Origin: JBCBST01 sp039819115
Lineage (GTDB): Bacteria > Bacteroidota > Rhodothermia > Balneolales > Balneolaceae
DNA: 60,748 bases
Direction: 5' to 3'
NCBI GenBank assembly: GCA_039819115.1
Contig: JBCBST010000003.1
Coordinates: 1 to 60,748 of the forward strand
Both the position numbers and the translations under genes were made by a program. Every line of letters begins with the position of its first letter. Position 1 is the stretch's first letter. The notes below the pieces were generated by a model. The model ran no database searches, was not told the DNA's origin, and saw only the letters and a program-made list of their open reading frames with translations. Shown here piece after piece: positions 44,309-53,826 of this stretch.

Positions 44309-44353
44309 GGAATGATTGTTCCGATAAATTATATAATTTGGAACAATCATTCC
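44309..44353 (-). promoter_or_regulatory. Paired palindromic TetR operator around the SDR-TetR promoter
   Basis: GGAATGATTGTTCC (44309-44322) and its exact reverse complement GGAACAATCATTCC (44340-44353) are separated by 17 bases. With one flanking base each the match is 15 of 15. Each copy is itself partly palindromic (GGAA...TTCC), as TetR sites usually are. The minus strand between them has a TATAAT-type element. Confidence 0.78.
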
Positions 44354-44399
44354 AGTAAAAGCTAATTTTTTCCGGAGCTCCCAAATCAGGTGTTTTAAG

Positions 44400-45317
44400 C
44401 TATGCCCGGGGGTGAAATTCTTTATGTACTTGTTGAAGGAGACTTCGATCTACATGAGTGTAAATCTCCGTGGTGAGAATAGAGGAGTGGCCCAGCATTT
44501 CCTGCACGGCTCGTAAGTCGGCACCACCCTCGAGTAAGTGAGTGGCAAAGGAATGACGAAAAATGTGAGGGTATACCTTTTTGGTTATGCCGGCATCGCG
44601 GGCTGCTTTTTGAACAATACTCCAGATACTCATTCTGGACAAAGGGGCACCTCTTTGGTTGAGGAAGGTCTTGTTTTTTGCCTTTTCAGGATTTTTTGAA
44701 GCCAGGAAATGAGGGCGTACTTCGTCGATATATCTGTTAACCCATTCTTGGGCCATTTCGCCTATGGGTACTAACCGTTCTTTCGATCCCTTTCCGATAA
44801 CACGGATACACCCTATTTCGAAGAACAGCTGATCGGCTTCCATTTCGGTCAACTCACTTACACGAAGGCCACAACCGTAAAGGCATTCCAGAATAGCTCG
44901 ATCCCGAATACCTGCAGGTTTTGTGGTATTCATGGTGTCTAGTATGGTAATGACTTCTTCAGCGTGAAGCACCTCCGGCAGCTTCCTCGCTTTTTTGGGG
45001 AGTTCAACCAGTTCAGCCGGATTGGAAGGAGTGATTCCTTCTACCGTTAAAAACTCATGGAAACCCCGAATACTTGAAATGTTCCTGGATAAAGAGCTGG
45101 GTGATAACAGTCCACCCTCGACCAGTTCCTCCAGAAAGGATTCAATGTGGGCAAGTGTAACCCCGGGAAGACCAGTGATACGTTTGGTTTGGGAGAGGTA
45201 GGTAAGATATCGTTCTAAGTCTCTCCGGTAAGAAGCAACCGTGTTGGGGCTCAAACCCTTTTCAAGAGTGATAAACTGAAGGTACAGGGTAAGCTGTGCG
45301 AGAAATGGGGTACTCAA
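44400..45317 (-). CDS. xerD: Tyrosine recombinase XerD-like
   Basis: Resolves chromosome dimers at dif. The 305-residue protein has a SAM-like N domain (LQFITLEKGLSPNTVASYRRDLERYLTYL) and catalytic domain with Arg in YGCGLRVSELTEM, Lys in GKGSKERLVP, HxxR in HIFRHSFATHLLEGGADLRAVQEMLGHSS and Tyr in IYTHVD. It is a complete XerC/D; nothing suggests an integron or phage enzyme. It starts with TTG 10 bases after the stop of the HD phosphodiesterase gene, and I see no other usable start. Confidence 0.93.
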   Translation of the reverse strand: MSTPFLAQLTLYLQFITLEKGLSPNTVASYRRDLERYLTYLSQTKRITGLPGVTLAHIESFLEELVEGGLLSPSSLSRNISSIRGFHEFLTVEGITPSNPAELVELPKKARKLPEVLHAEEVITILDTMNTTKPAGIRDRAILECLYGCGLRVSELTEMEADQLFFEIGCIRVIGKGSKERLVPIGEMAQEWVNRYIDEVRPHFLASKNPEKAKNKTFLNQRGAPLSRMSIWSIVQKAARDAGITKKVYPHIFRHSFATHLLEGGADLRAVQEMLGHSSILTTEIYTHVDRSLLQQVHKEFHPRA

Positions 45318-45327
45318 ACCAGGTTGG

Positions 45328-47673
45328 TTAGGCCGGTTGCTGTTCGGTTGTTGAGGTTTCTTCCGTTTCTGTTTTGTCTTCCGGGTACTCTACCCGACTA
45401 TGGTAAATACCAACCAGAATGTTCAGAAAGGTCTCTTTAATAACCTGTAAATCCCGAAATGTGAGCGGGCAATGTGAAAGCTGCCCTTCAGCAACCCGTT
45501 CGTCAATCATCCTGCTCACCAGGTTTTCCAGTTTACTATATGTTGGGTTTTTCATAGCTCTGGAGGCGGCTTCAATTCCATCAGCAAGTAAAAGAATACC
45601 CGTTTCCTTAGTAGAGGGGAGAGGTCCCTCGTACCGGAAGGTGTCTTCAACGGTTGCTTCTTTATCATTGCCCCCGGCCTGGGCTTTATCGTAGAAATAT
45701 TTGATTAAGGAGTTACCATGATGTGTACGGATAAACTGGATGAGCACATTCGGAAGCTTATGTTCTTCCGCCATTTTTACCCCTTCACTTACATGTGCTT
45801 TAATGATCATGGCGCTCATTTGGGGCTTCAGTTTATCATGTTCGTTTTCCCCCGATACCTGGTTTTCGACGAAATAACCAGGTTTTACCATCTTTCCTAT
45901 ATCGTGATACAATGCTCCTACCCTGCATAAGAGAGAATTTCCACCGATCGCAGATGCTGCAGCCTCGCTCAGATTGGCAACCTGCAAGCTATGGTGAAAT
46001 GTACCCGGCGCCTTATTCATTAATTCTTTCAGCAGGGGTTGGTTGGTGTCGCCCAGTTCCAGTAAGGTAAAATCGGTGGTGATCCCGAATAACTTTTCGA
46101 AGAGCAGTATGATGGGATAGGTGAACAGGATGATTAATGAGCTGATTGCTACATACAGCAGGTTGTTCAGAAACGCATCCCAACCTTCCAGTTTAGCCAG
46201 GCTAAATGCCCCCATAACCAGGATGGTGGTTATAAATACGACACCTGGTGTGGTGAAGAAAAACTGGGCTCTGTTTTTAATATCCCGCACGGAAAAAACG
46301 CCCAGACTACAGGCTGAAATGGAAGCCACTACATATTCAAAATCGTTACCATAGGTAAGCGCGATTAGCGTGGACAGGGTAAAGGATGCAAACAACCCTA
46401 CCCGGGAATCAAAAATGATGGTAAGAATAATGGGGGCAAGAGCAACAGGTATTAAATAGCTGTTTGTAATCTCAAATTGGGTCAACACCAGGGAAGCGCC
46501 CATTACCAGTGCCATGGTCAGGTATACAAGAAAAAATAATCCGTTGTGGGTTGTGATTTTTCTGCGATACAAATACAGGTACATGTACAGTACAAACACA
46601 CTGATCACGACCACAATAGTACTACCCAGGAACCGTAACCATATTTCCAGGTCAGAGGCCTGTTGTGCACGAGAGCGGGCATAACTTTCCAGAACCAACA
46701 CTTTATCAGGTGTAACCAAATCACCTTGCCTGATGATCATCTGCCCCTGTGCTATGGCTCCTTTGTTTTGGGATATCTCGGAGAATGCGTTTTGAATGCG
46801 GGATTCACTGGCTGTTTCGGAATACAAATAGTTGGGCTGAATTACCTTATTGTATAATTCAATGGCTACCTGCGATGCGGCATTATCAAATTCACGGTTC
46901 AGGCGAAACTGGGCAAACTCGCTGGCTTCCCGCAAGTCGCGCACTCGCGACAGATTATATGATTGCTCGGTGCTGGCTAGTTCATTGCGTACCGTAATTT
47001 CGTTCAATTCCAGCATGGCTTTATTTCTGTCAATCACGCCTTGTGTGAGCACATCATCAACCACATCCTCCAACTCGCGTTTTACACTGGCCCCTATAAA
47101 TTGGCCAGAAGGGAGTTCAAGACGCTGTATATCGTCATAACTGGTTAACAGACGGGTCCATGAGGGTTGGGTGAGATTTATGCCGGAAGTAGAATAGGTT
47201 TGAGCAAAACGTATGCTGTCAAATTCAGCGGAGGTTACTTGCTCTCTTTTCGAACGCTGCCAGTCATGATAGGATTGGAGAACCGGCTGAAGATCCCGGT
47301 ATAGAGAATCTATTTTCGTTTGTATGGAAATCGCCGTACTCTGATCGACCAAAAAAATGGGTGGGGTCTGGCTGCGTATGGTTTGTTGTTCCTGCTCAAT
47401 TTCTTCCGGCGATTTATTGAGGGCAAACGTAAAAGGTGCTGTTAAATCGTCTCCACGCCAGGGTTGTCCCTCTACAAAATTAGGACCGGTTTTAGGCGTG
47501 GTTCTCGGTAGTGCAAGCACAGCAAGAATGGTGAATCCCAGTAGGATGAGTATTCGAATCCAGGGATTAAACTTAATAGAATAGGCTTCCTGCTCTTTTT
47601 TCAGCTTCTCGCCAATAAGAGGTGCTGCTTCCTTTTTTTTCTGAGCCAAGCCAATTTTTTCGAGAACGCGCAT
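45328..47673 (-). CDS. 7TM-HD membrane phosphohydrolase (PgpH/YqfF-like cyclic-di-AMP phosphodiesterase candidate)
   Basis: A 781-residue membrane protein: one N-terminal helix (about 37-55), a long extracytoplasmic coiled region (7TMR-HDED, to about 340), a seven-helix membrane core and a C-terminal HD domain with YHDIGKMVKPGYFVENQ, HVSEGVKMAEEH and RTHHGNSLIKYFY. The HDIGK pair binds metal. Relatives such as PgpH hydrolyse c-di-AMP, so a role in osmotic or cell-wall control is likely. The C terminus is rich in acidic residues. It lies between ligA and xerD, all on the minus strand. Confidence 0.9.
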   Translation of the reverse strand: MRVLEKIGLAQKKKEAAPLIGEKLKKEQEAYSIKFNPWIRILILLGFTILAVLALPRTTPKTGPNFVEGQPWRGDDLTAPFTFALNKSPEEIEQEQQTIRSQTPPIFLVDQSTAISIQTKIDSLYRDLQPVLQSYHDWQRSKREQVTSAEFDSIRFAQTYSTSGINLTQPSWTRLLTSYDDIQRLELPSGQFIGASVKRELEDVVDDVLTQGVIDRNKAMLELNEITVRNELASTEQSYNLSRVRDLREASEFAQFRLNREFDNAASQVAIELYNKVIQPNYLYSETASESRIQNAFSEISQNKGAIAQGQMIIRQGDLVTPDKVLVLESYARSRAQQASDLEIWLRFLGSTIVVVISVFVLYMYLYLYRRKITTHNGLFFLVYLTMALVMGASLVLTQFEITNSYLIPVALAPIILTIIFDSRVGLFASFTLSTLIALTYGNDFEYVVASISACSLGVFSVRDIKNRAQFFFTTPGVVFITTILVMGAFSLAKLEGWDAFLNNLLYVAISSLIILFTYPIILLFEKLFGITTDFTLLELGDTNQPLLKELMNKAPGTFHHSLQVANLSEAAASAIGGNSLLCRVGALYHDIGKMVKPGYFVENQVSGENEHDKLKPQMSAMIIKAHVSEGVKMAEEHKLPNVLIQFIRTHHGNSLIKYFYDKAQAGGNDKEATVEDTFRYEGPLPSTKETGILLLADGIEAASRAMKNPTYSKLENLVSRMIDERVAEGQLSHCPLTFRDLQVIKETFLNILVGIYHSRVEYPEDKTETEETSTTEQQPA

Positions 47674-47736
47674 ATACTAAGAATGAACTAACCGATTGTT
47701 AAGATATTCCGCTTAACTGATTTTGCAAACGTAAAC

Positions 47737-49734
47737 TTAACCAATCAACGTACGGAATTCGTCTTCGGTTACAATGGATATACCTAAATTCTGAGCTTTT
47801 TGAAGTTTGCTGCCAGCAGCTTCTCCTGCAAGAAGATAATCTGTTTTTTTACTAACCGAACCGGTGGTTTTGCCCCCATGCTCTTCAATCAGTGCTTTCG
47901 CCTCGTTCCTCGATAGCGTAGGGAGGGTACCCGTAATTACAAATGTTTTACCATCAAGGCTGGATGAACGCTGTGATTTGGGTTCAGCAGAAAAGGTTAA
48001 CCCGGCCTGCTTCAGGGATTCCAGAAGATGCAGATTGGTTTCATTTGAAAAGAATTCAACGACCGAGTCGGCTATTTTCGGACCTATGGAATCCACTGCA
48101 GTAAGCTCTTCAAAAGTAGCCGACGAGAGTGCGTCCATTGAAGGAAAAGCCTCAGATAAATCACGGGATACAGTTTTTCCCACAAACCGAATACCAAGTG
48201 CATAAATCATCCGATCGAAGGGCTGGGATCTACTTTTTTGGATAGCGTCGATCAGATTTCCGGCACTTTTATCCGCCATGCGTTCTAAGGCCGCAATCTG
48301 GTTTTTTTCCAGTTTATAGATATCTGCATAGTTCGAAATCAACTGTTCCGATACGAGTTGATCGACTACGGATTCTCCAAGTCCCTCGATATCCAATGCA
48401 GCACGCGAGGCAAAATGCTCAATCCGGCTGCGTACCTGGGGAGGACAAACGGGGTTTATACAGCGCCAGGCTACCTCACCTTCGTTTTTAATGAGTTTGG
48501 TTTGACATTCCGGACAGTTTTTTGGGAAGATAAAGGGTTTACTACGATCGGTACGGCCGGGATCCAGCACCTGTACAACCTGCGGAATAATCTCACCGGC
48601 TTTTTCAACTAATACGCTATCCCCGATACGCACATCTTTCCGGGCAATTTCATCTTCGTTATGAAGGGAAGCGCGTTTAACGGTAGTTCCGGCAAGCTCT
48701 ACAGGCTGTAATTCTGCAACCGGGGTTATACTCCCCAGACGTCCCACTTGTAGCGTAATACCACGCAGGATGGTGGAAGCCTGCTCGGCTTCAAATTTAA
48801 AAGCAATGGCCCATCGGGGGAATTTGGACGTACTTCCCAGCTGATCCCGTAAACTGCTTTCATTTACTTTGATCACCACTCCGTCAGTATCGTAGGGTAA
48901 CGTGGTGCGGAGGTTATTCCATTCATTAATAACGGTATGTACCTCTTGTATTGAAGAGCACACGCGATAATGAGGAGAAACGGGAAGACCGAGTTCCTTC
49001 ATCAGCTCCGCTTTTTGAGACTGTGTGGGCGTTGTTCCATCCTCTTCAAATAAAAGGTCAAAGCAAAAAAACCGAATCGGGCGCTGCGCAACGGCTACCG
49101 GGTCCTGCATCTTGAGTGAACCAGCCGTAGAATTTCTCGGGTTTGCAAATGTCGGGAGATTCTCGGATGCCCGGAACGCATTTAACCGGGCAAAAGCATC
49201 CCGTTCCATATACGCTTCTCCACGTACTTCAACCGTCTCCGGGATATTCTTTCCGGTAAGTCGGAGCGGGATATCGTGAATAGTCTTAATGTTTTGCGTG
49301 ATATCATCCCCTTGCTGTCCATTCCCCCGGGTTGCGCCCAGCACCAGATTCCCCTGTTCATAACGAAGACGAAGGGAGGCACCATCAAATTTAAGCTCCA
49401 CCATATAGGAATAATCCTGGTGGCCCAGTATACGCTGAACACGACCATCAAAATCATTCAATTCCTGCTCGTTATATGTATTGTCGAGGCTTAGCAGGGG
49501 AACAGGGTGAACCACCGTTTCAAAGTCTGAATTTGGGGTTCCTCCAACCCGTTGAGTGGGAGAGTCTTGGGTTTGAAGGTCAAATTCTTGTTCGAGTTGT
49601 TCCAGCTCCTTCAGCTTGTTGTCAAATTCTTTATCGCTCATAAAAGGCTGAGCGTTGCTGTAGTACGCATTGTTTGCGTTACGAAGGAGTTCTCTTAGTT
49701 CGGTTACTCTGGCTTCAGCTTTCGATCGATCCAT
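47737..49734 (-). CDS. ligA: NAD+-dependent DNA ligase
   Basis: Seals DNA nicks in replication and repair using NAD+. From the ATG at 49734 the protein is 665 residues, the usual LigA size. An 83-residue upstream extension in the same frame has no family match and is not part of the gene. Visible: N-terminal Ia domain (YYSNAQPFMSDKEFDNKLKELEQLE), AMP-accepting Lys in VELKFDGAS (about 114), the OB fold (VGRLGSITPVAELQPV), zinc ligands CPEC...CINPVCPPQ, HhH repeats and the BRCT domain from about 590 (SLDGKTFVITGTLPTLSRNEAKALIEEHGGK). Confidence 0.95.
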   Translation of the reverse strand: MDRSKAEARVTELRELLRNANNAYYSNAQPFMSDKEFDNKLKELEQLEQEFDLQTQDSPTQRVGGTPNSDFETVVHPVPLLSLDNTYNEQELNDFDGRVQRILGHQDYSYMVELKFDGASLRLRYEQGNLVLGATRGNGQQGDDITQNIKTIHDIPLRLTGKNIPETVEVRGEAYMERDAFARLNAFRASENLPTFANPRNSTAGSLKMQDPVAVAQRPIRFFCFDLLFEEDGTTPTQSQKAELMKELGLPVSPHYRVCSSIQEVHTVINEWNNLRTTLPYDTDGVVIKVNESSLRDQLGSTSKFPRWAIAFKFEAEQASTILRGITLQVGRLGSITPVAELQPVELAGTTVKRASLHNEDEIARKDVRIGDSVLVEKAGEIIPQVVQVLDPGRTDRSKPFIFPKNCPECQTKLIKNEGEVAWRCINPVCPPQVRSRIEHFASRAALDIEGLGESVVDQLVSEQLISNYADIYKLEKNQIAALERMADKSAGNLIDAIQKSRSQPFDRMIYALGIRFVGKTVSRDLSEAFPSMDALSSATFEELTAVDSIGPKIADSVVEFFSNETNLHLLESLKQAGLTFSAEPKSQRSSSLDGKTFVITGTLPTLSRNEAKALIEEHGGKTTGSVSKKTDYLLAGEAAGSKLQKAQNLGISIVTEDEFRTLIG

Positions 49735-49783
49735 GCCTAATAACTCATAATATAGCTGATGAATACCATGATTGGCCGCAGTG

Positions 49784-50881
49784 CTAAAACCGGATGCGGT
49801 ACACGATACTATCCGGTGCACCCATTTCATACGGGAAAGGTGGTGCTGACTGAAGGAACCGGTCATCCTCAAAAAATGAACGGGTGAGCATAACGGAGTT
49901 AAACGCCGGGTTAAAGAAATCACGACGTAAATCTTCAACCACATGTCCATTGAATAAAAGCAACATGCGGGAATACTGGCCACGAATCAGAAGGGTATCC
50001 TGAAAGTCGAAATTGTAAGCTTCACCTTGTTCCATCCAAAAAGGATTGGTACGCCCATTGTAGTCGCTGGTAATGCGAACCGGGGTAAGCTGTCCACGAG
50101 CGGCATATACGGTTACAGTAAGGGTATCGGGGAGATTGCTCAACGATTGGGTAGGAACAGCCGTGGAAATGATAGGTGCCGGTTCATTTTGAGTTGAGGC
50201 ATCCTCGTTTTCTAAGCGGGCATCATCTTCATTGGCGGAGGAATTGTTGTTGCCTTCCTCTTCGGTCTCGTTCGGCGTGGCCGTTTCCGGTGTTTGTACA
50301 ACGGGCTCATTCAAATTGGTATCCTGGCGGGTTGTTTGTTCCGACAACCCGGCTTCCTCACCAAATCCTAGTAATCCTCTTCCAAAGTAAATACCCAGGG
50401 CCGCAACAATAATCACCAGTACTGCGACAAGTACAATAACCCGTGCTTTTGGATTTTTTGTCTGGGTATTGAACCGGTGTCCCATATTCGCCCAGTCTAC
50501 AGCATCAACCGAAGGAGCAGAAGAGCCCGGTAAAGGTTTGGACGCAGCGGTTTCCTCTGCATAAGAAGGAGCAACACTCTCAATTACTTTTCTGGGTTCC
50601 GGAGCCGGTTCGTTGTTTTGTTCCAGCAACTCCCCATTGTATAAATCGGCTTCAAACGCATCAAGAGCGTCAATCATAATTTGCTCAGGAATTTTCAGTA
50701 CCCTGGCATAGGATCGTACATAACTGCGGATGTACGTTTTGTTCTGATCCAGCCCATCAAAAATACTTCCGCTTTCGATTTCTTTAAGTGTACTTACCGG
50801 AATTTTTATAAGGCTCTGGATATCCTCCAGAGTAAGATTCTTAGCCTTTCGAATGGTGGCGAGGTCGTTGCCAAGCGACAT
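49784..50881 (-). CDS. RodZ-like helix-turn-helix membrane protein
   Basis: A 365-residue protein: N-terminal HTH_25 domain with LATIRKAKNLTLEDIQSLIKIPVSTLKEIE and ...TYIRSYVRSYARVLKIP (residues 5-75), a Pro/Glu-rich linker, one membrane helix RVIVLVAVLVIIVAALGIYFG (about 146-167), an Asn/Glu/Thr-rich linker (about 175-245) and a C-terminal DUF4115-like domain (TLTVTVYAARGQLTPVRIT). This is the RodZ layout, so it probably ties MreB to cell shape; no mreB is nearby. It starts 58 bases from the divergent ComF gene and runs into ligA 49 bases on. Confidence 0.85.
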   Translation of the reverse strand: MSLGNDLATIRKAKNLTLEDIQSLIKIPVSTLKEIESGSIFDGLDQNKTYIRSYVRSYARVLKIPEQIMIDALDAFEADLYNGELLEQNNEPAPEPRKVIESVAPSYAEETAASKPLPGSSAPSVDAVDWANMGHRFNTQTKNPKARVIVLVAVLVIIVAALGIYFGRGLLGFGEEAGLSEQTTRQDTNLNEPVVQTPETATPNETEEEGNNNSSANEDDARLENEDASTQNEPAPIISTAVPTQSLSNLPDTLTVTVYAARGQLTPVRITSDYNGRTNPFWMEQGEAYNFDFQDTLLIRGQYSRMLLLFNGHVVEDLRRDFFNPAFNSVMLTRSFFEDDRFLQSAPPFPYEMGAPDSIVYRIRF

Positions 50882-50969
50882 ATTCCTACCGTTTGCTGCG
50901 TTTGATTTAGTTACCGGAAACTAAGTAATTGTATACTGGTTGCAAAAGCAAACATTTGGGAGTTTTGAT

Positions 50970-51680
50970 ATGAGTTGGATGGATAACTGGAAACAACGCG
51001 TGGAGCAGGTATTGTTTCCGGACGTATGTTTTGTATGTGGCAACTCCTTAACAGAACCCGAACACTCGGTATGTGGACTTTGTGCTCTGGAGTCCTTTCA
51101 GGATGCGAATCCGGAGGGGGGCTCCTTCCCCGGCGAGATCATAGCTCCTGAGGGGGTGTTGTTTCAACACGCACTCTGGTTGTTTGATAAAGGAGGGTAT
51201 TTGCAGGATTTACTCCATATGCTAAAATATCAGCACCAATACGGGATTGGCATTGATTTGGGCCGGCATCTTGGGAAAAGCCTGTTATCATATCCTCCTA
51301 TAACATCTCTGGACACATCCCATGCTCCGCCTTTATTGATTCCGGTTCCTCTTCATCCAAAAAAACAAAAGCGAAGAGGATATAATCAGGCAAGAGCCAT
51401 TGCTGAAGGAGTTGCAGCCGTAACGGGATGGCCTGTGGCTGATCCCAAGACGGTATTACGGATTAGAAATACCAGCACGCAAACCGGGTTCAGTCTTGAA
51501 AAACGGAATAAAAATGTGGCTCAGGCCTTTCTTGTGGGACGGCCGGGAAAACTGTCTGATCGGGCCGGAATTATTGTAGATGATGTCTTTACCACAGGGT
51601 CAACGTCGTTTGAACTGGTTAAAACCGTACAGCAGCATGGCATAACAGAACTTGGAATCGCCACTATAGCCCAGGCCTGA
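50970..51680 (+). CDS. ComF family phosphoribosyltransferase-like protein
   Basis: A 236-residue ComF protein: N-terminal zinc finger (CFVCGNSL...CGLC), the double-zinc bridge HALWLFDKGGYLQDLLHMLKYQHQYGIG and a PRTase fold with PVPLHPKKQKRRGYNQA and the PRPP loop IIVDDVFTTGSTS. Required for DNA uptake in naturally transformable bacteria. The frame reaches back to a TTG at 50940, but the ATG at 50970 has GGAG seven bases before it, so I take it. First gene of a long plus-strand run. Confidence 0.9.
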   Translation: MSWMDNWKQRVEQVLFPDVCFVCGNSLTEPEHSVCGLCALESFQDANPEGGSFPGEIIAPEGVLFQHALWLFDKGGYLQDLLHMLKYQHQYGIGIDLGRHLGKSLLSYPPITSLDTSHAPPLLIPVPLHPKKQKRRGYNQARAIAEGVAAVTGWPVADPKTVLRIRNTSTQTGFSLEKRNKNVAQAFLVGRPGKLSDRAGIIVDDVFTTGSTSFELVKTVQQHGITELGIATIAQA

Positions 51681-51745
51681 TCCAGTATCCGTAAAAGAAG
51701 GAGGATTCGGGGAGAGGTTTCCATTCAATCGACGTATCTTAAGGT

Positions 51746-52420
51746 ATGGATAAACGCAGTCGTGGTACCGGAAAATGGCATATGTTAGAACTTCCCGATG
51801 GTATAACCACATCAAACGGGAACTGGTATCATATCACGGTTGCTCATATTGAGCAGTACGTGCCCGGTTTATTGAAGCGATATCCCCTTGAGCGAATGAT
51901 TAAAGAGGCAGATACATGGGTGAAAAGTGCTGATGGGTTGTCATTAGTGCTTTACTTTGTTCTGATCTATCTGAATATAACCCCCTGGATAGCAGCTGTA
52001 ACCGCCTGTGTATTTTACCTGATCTGGTTTTTAAATACGTCGGCATTTGTGGTTATCGCAGCTACGCCATTGCTAAAAATACTCTTGAATGATGGCTTTG
52101 TTTACACGATAACCGGGGTTTTGTTAATTGGTATCTCGGTAGAAGTATCCGTTCTTACGCTGGGCGGTTCGATTGCATTTTCTGCTGTCTGGCTTGGAAT
52201 CGCACTCTTCTTTTTGTTTAAGGTGGGGCTGTTACGAATAGCACTGCTTTTTTTGCTGAAAAAGAGGAGTGGAGTCTATATAACGATGCAGGATCGGGTG
52301 CTCAATATGCTGCTTATCCGATATGGAATGAAAGCCGGGATTTTGACGGGAAAAATACGTGCAATGGAAGAAGAGTTAATCCGGTTAGCTAACTATCATA
52401 AAACACGAAAAAAGACGTGA
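51746..52420 (+). CDS. Unrecognised four-helix membrane protein
   Basis: A 224-residue protein. About 70 soluble residues (including WHMLELPDGITTSNGNWYHITVAH and EQYVPGLLKRYPLERMIKEADTW) are followed by four hydrophobic helices (about 72-92, 95-115, 125-145, 150-172) and a basic cytoplasmic tail with an Arg/Lys-rich end. I recognise no family. Its stop overlaps the next start as GTGA, so it is translated with the phosphatase. It sits between comF and ubiE. Confidence 0.78.
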   Translation: MDKRSRGTGKWHMLELPDGITTSNGNWYHITVAHIEQYVPGLLKRYPLERMIKEADTWVKSADGLSLVLYFVLIYLNITPWIAAVTACVFYLIWFLNTSAFVVIAATPLLKILLNDGFVYTITGVLLIGISVEVSVLTLGGSIAFSAVWLGIALFFLFKVGLLRIALLFLLKKRSGVYITMQDRVLNMLLIRYGMKAGILTGKIRAMEEELIRLANYHKTRKKT

Positions 52421-53067
52421 AACAGATTTTTGTAGTCCGCCACGGTGAAACGGATTTTAACCGGCAGCAGCGCATTCAGGGAAGAGGCATTGATGCGTCG
52501 TTGAATGACCGGGGTAAGGAACAGGCCCGGTTAGTGAAGGACGCGTTGGAACCGGAACCCATAGAACGCGTTATTGTAAGTAGTTTAAGACGCACTCATG
52601 AAACGGCAAAACCCCTGGTGCTGGCCAAGGGTCTTGCTGTGGAAGGATACCAGGATTTGGACGAGATTAGCTTTGGTAACCTGGAAGGGCGACCTTTTAA
52701 TGACATAAAGCCGATGGTGATGGATTTGCACACCAAATGGAGTTCCGGCCAGGTTGATGTAAGAGTGGATGGGGGAGAATCTCCGACGGAAGTTTTTGAA
52801 CGCGCGCATACAAAAGCACTGGAAATCATTGAAATGGCATCGGAAGAACACCTGCTCTTTGTTTTGCACGGGCGACTCATTCGTATCCTCTTATCGGAAT
52901 GGTTAGGGCTGGGTTTAAAAAATATGCACGAAATAGCCCATACCAACGGCTCTATCAATAAACTGGTATTTGAAAAAGGCCGGTTTGAAGCTGTCTATCT
53001 GAATAAAACCGAACACCTGAACGGCCAACAATCACAAATCTTTCAGAAAGAGAACACCCAGGCTTAA
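52417..53067 (+). CDS. Histidine phosphatase family protein (phosphoglycerate-mutase-like)
   Basis: A 216-residue PhoE/GpmB-like phosphatase. The catalytic motif VVRHGETDFNRQQRIQGRG starts at residue 6 (His about 9); supporting Arg in SSLRRTHETA, catalytic Glu in EGRPFNDI-like NLEGRPF and the second His in VLHGRLIRILLSEW. The substrate may be a phosphorylated nucleoside, cobalamin precursor or sugar phosphate; the sequence does not say. It uses a GTG start overlapping the upstream stop (GTGA). Confidence 0.9.
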   Translation: MKQIFVVRHGETDFNRQQRIQGRGIDASLNDRGKEQARLVKDALEPEPIERVIVSSLRRTHETAKPLVLAKGLAVEGYQDLDEISFGNLEGRPFNDIKPMVMDLHTKWSSGQVDVRVDGGESPTEVFERAHTKALEIIEMASEEHLLFVLHGRLIRILLSEWLGLGLKNMHEIAHTNGSINKLVFEKGRFEAVYLNKTEHLNGQQSQIFQKENTQA

Positions 53068-53103
53068 AATTGGGTTACAAGCACTATAAACGAATCTATT
53101 TAT

Positions 53104-53793
53104 ATGAGTGAAAAAGTACGGTCCATGTTTGCCGACATTGCCAGCGATTACGATCGAATCAACAGCATTCTTTCTTTTGGAATACATCATGCCTGGCGTA
53201 AGAAGACAGTGTTAGAAAGTGGTGCACAGCCGGGCCATTCGGTTTTGGATTGTGCCACAGGTACCGGCGACCTCGCTATTGAGTTTAAGAAGACCGTAGG
53301 CGATAGCGGATATGTGTTAGGTACCGATTTTTGTGCTCCTATGATCGAACCGGCGCCTGCAAAGGCACTGAAAAAGGGATTAGTCATTGATTTTGAAGTA
53401 GCCGATGCGATGAATTTACCCTACGAAGACGATCGTTTCGATATCGCCAGTATCTCATTTGGTATCCGGAATGTGGATGATCCCGTTGTAGCATTAAAAG
53501 ATATGGCCCGGGTGGTAAAGCCGGGAGGAAGAGTGGTTGTGCTCGAGTTTGGCCAACCCAATGGGTTATTGAAACTACCCTATGAGTTATATAGCCAGCA
53601 TATCATGCCTGCTGTTGGTGGTATGTTAAGCGGTAACCGCGAAGCATACACCTACCTTCCAAGGACAAGTGCTGCATTTCCGGCCGGTGATAAGTTTTTG
53701 GATTTAATGGACCAGACCGGATCATTTGGTTCACGCCGGGCAGAAAAGTTAACGGGTGGTATCGCTTACGTTTATGTGGGAATAGTGCAATAA
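53104..53793 (+). CDS. ubiE: Demethylmenaquinone methyltransferase (UbiE/MenG)
   Basis: Last step of menaquinone synthesis: methylates demethylmenaquinone with S-adenosylmethionine. The 229-residue protein has the family N terminus VRSMFADIASDYDRINSILSFGIHHAWRKKTV, SAM motif LDCATGTGDLAIEF, YDxAxxSFGIRN-like FDIASISFGIRNVDDP and the C-terminal NREAYTYLPRTSAAFPAGDKFLDLM. Its presence indicates menaquinone-based respiration. It follows the phosphatase by 36 bases and precedes fabZ. Confidence 0.95.
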   Translation: MSEKVRSMFADIASDYDRINSILSFGIHHAWRKKTVLESGAQPGHSVLDCATGTGDLAIEFKKTVGDSGYVLGTDFCAPMIEPAPAKALKKGLVIDFEVADAMNLPYEDDRFDIASISFGIRNVDDPVVALKDMARVVKPGGRVVVLEFGQPNGLLKLPYELYSQHIMPAVGGMLSGNREAYTYLPRTSAAFPAGDKFLDLMDQTGSFGSRRAEKLTGGIAYVYVGIVQ

Positions 53794-53826
53794 TTGTATA
53801 TTTGACAAGTCAATAAAATCTAAGCT

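Noticed and set aside
44400..45317. XerD-like gene as a sign of an integrated element
   Set aside because: It is a typical chromosomal XerD embedded in housekeeping genes; no att sites, tRNA or phage genes are nearby.
49735..49983. N-terminal 83-codon extension of ligA
   Set aside because: It overlaps the RodZ-like gene, lacks conservation, and the ATG at 49734 gives the normal LigA length and N terminus.
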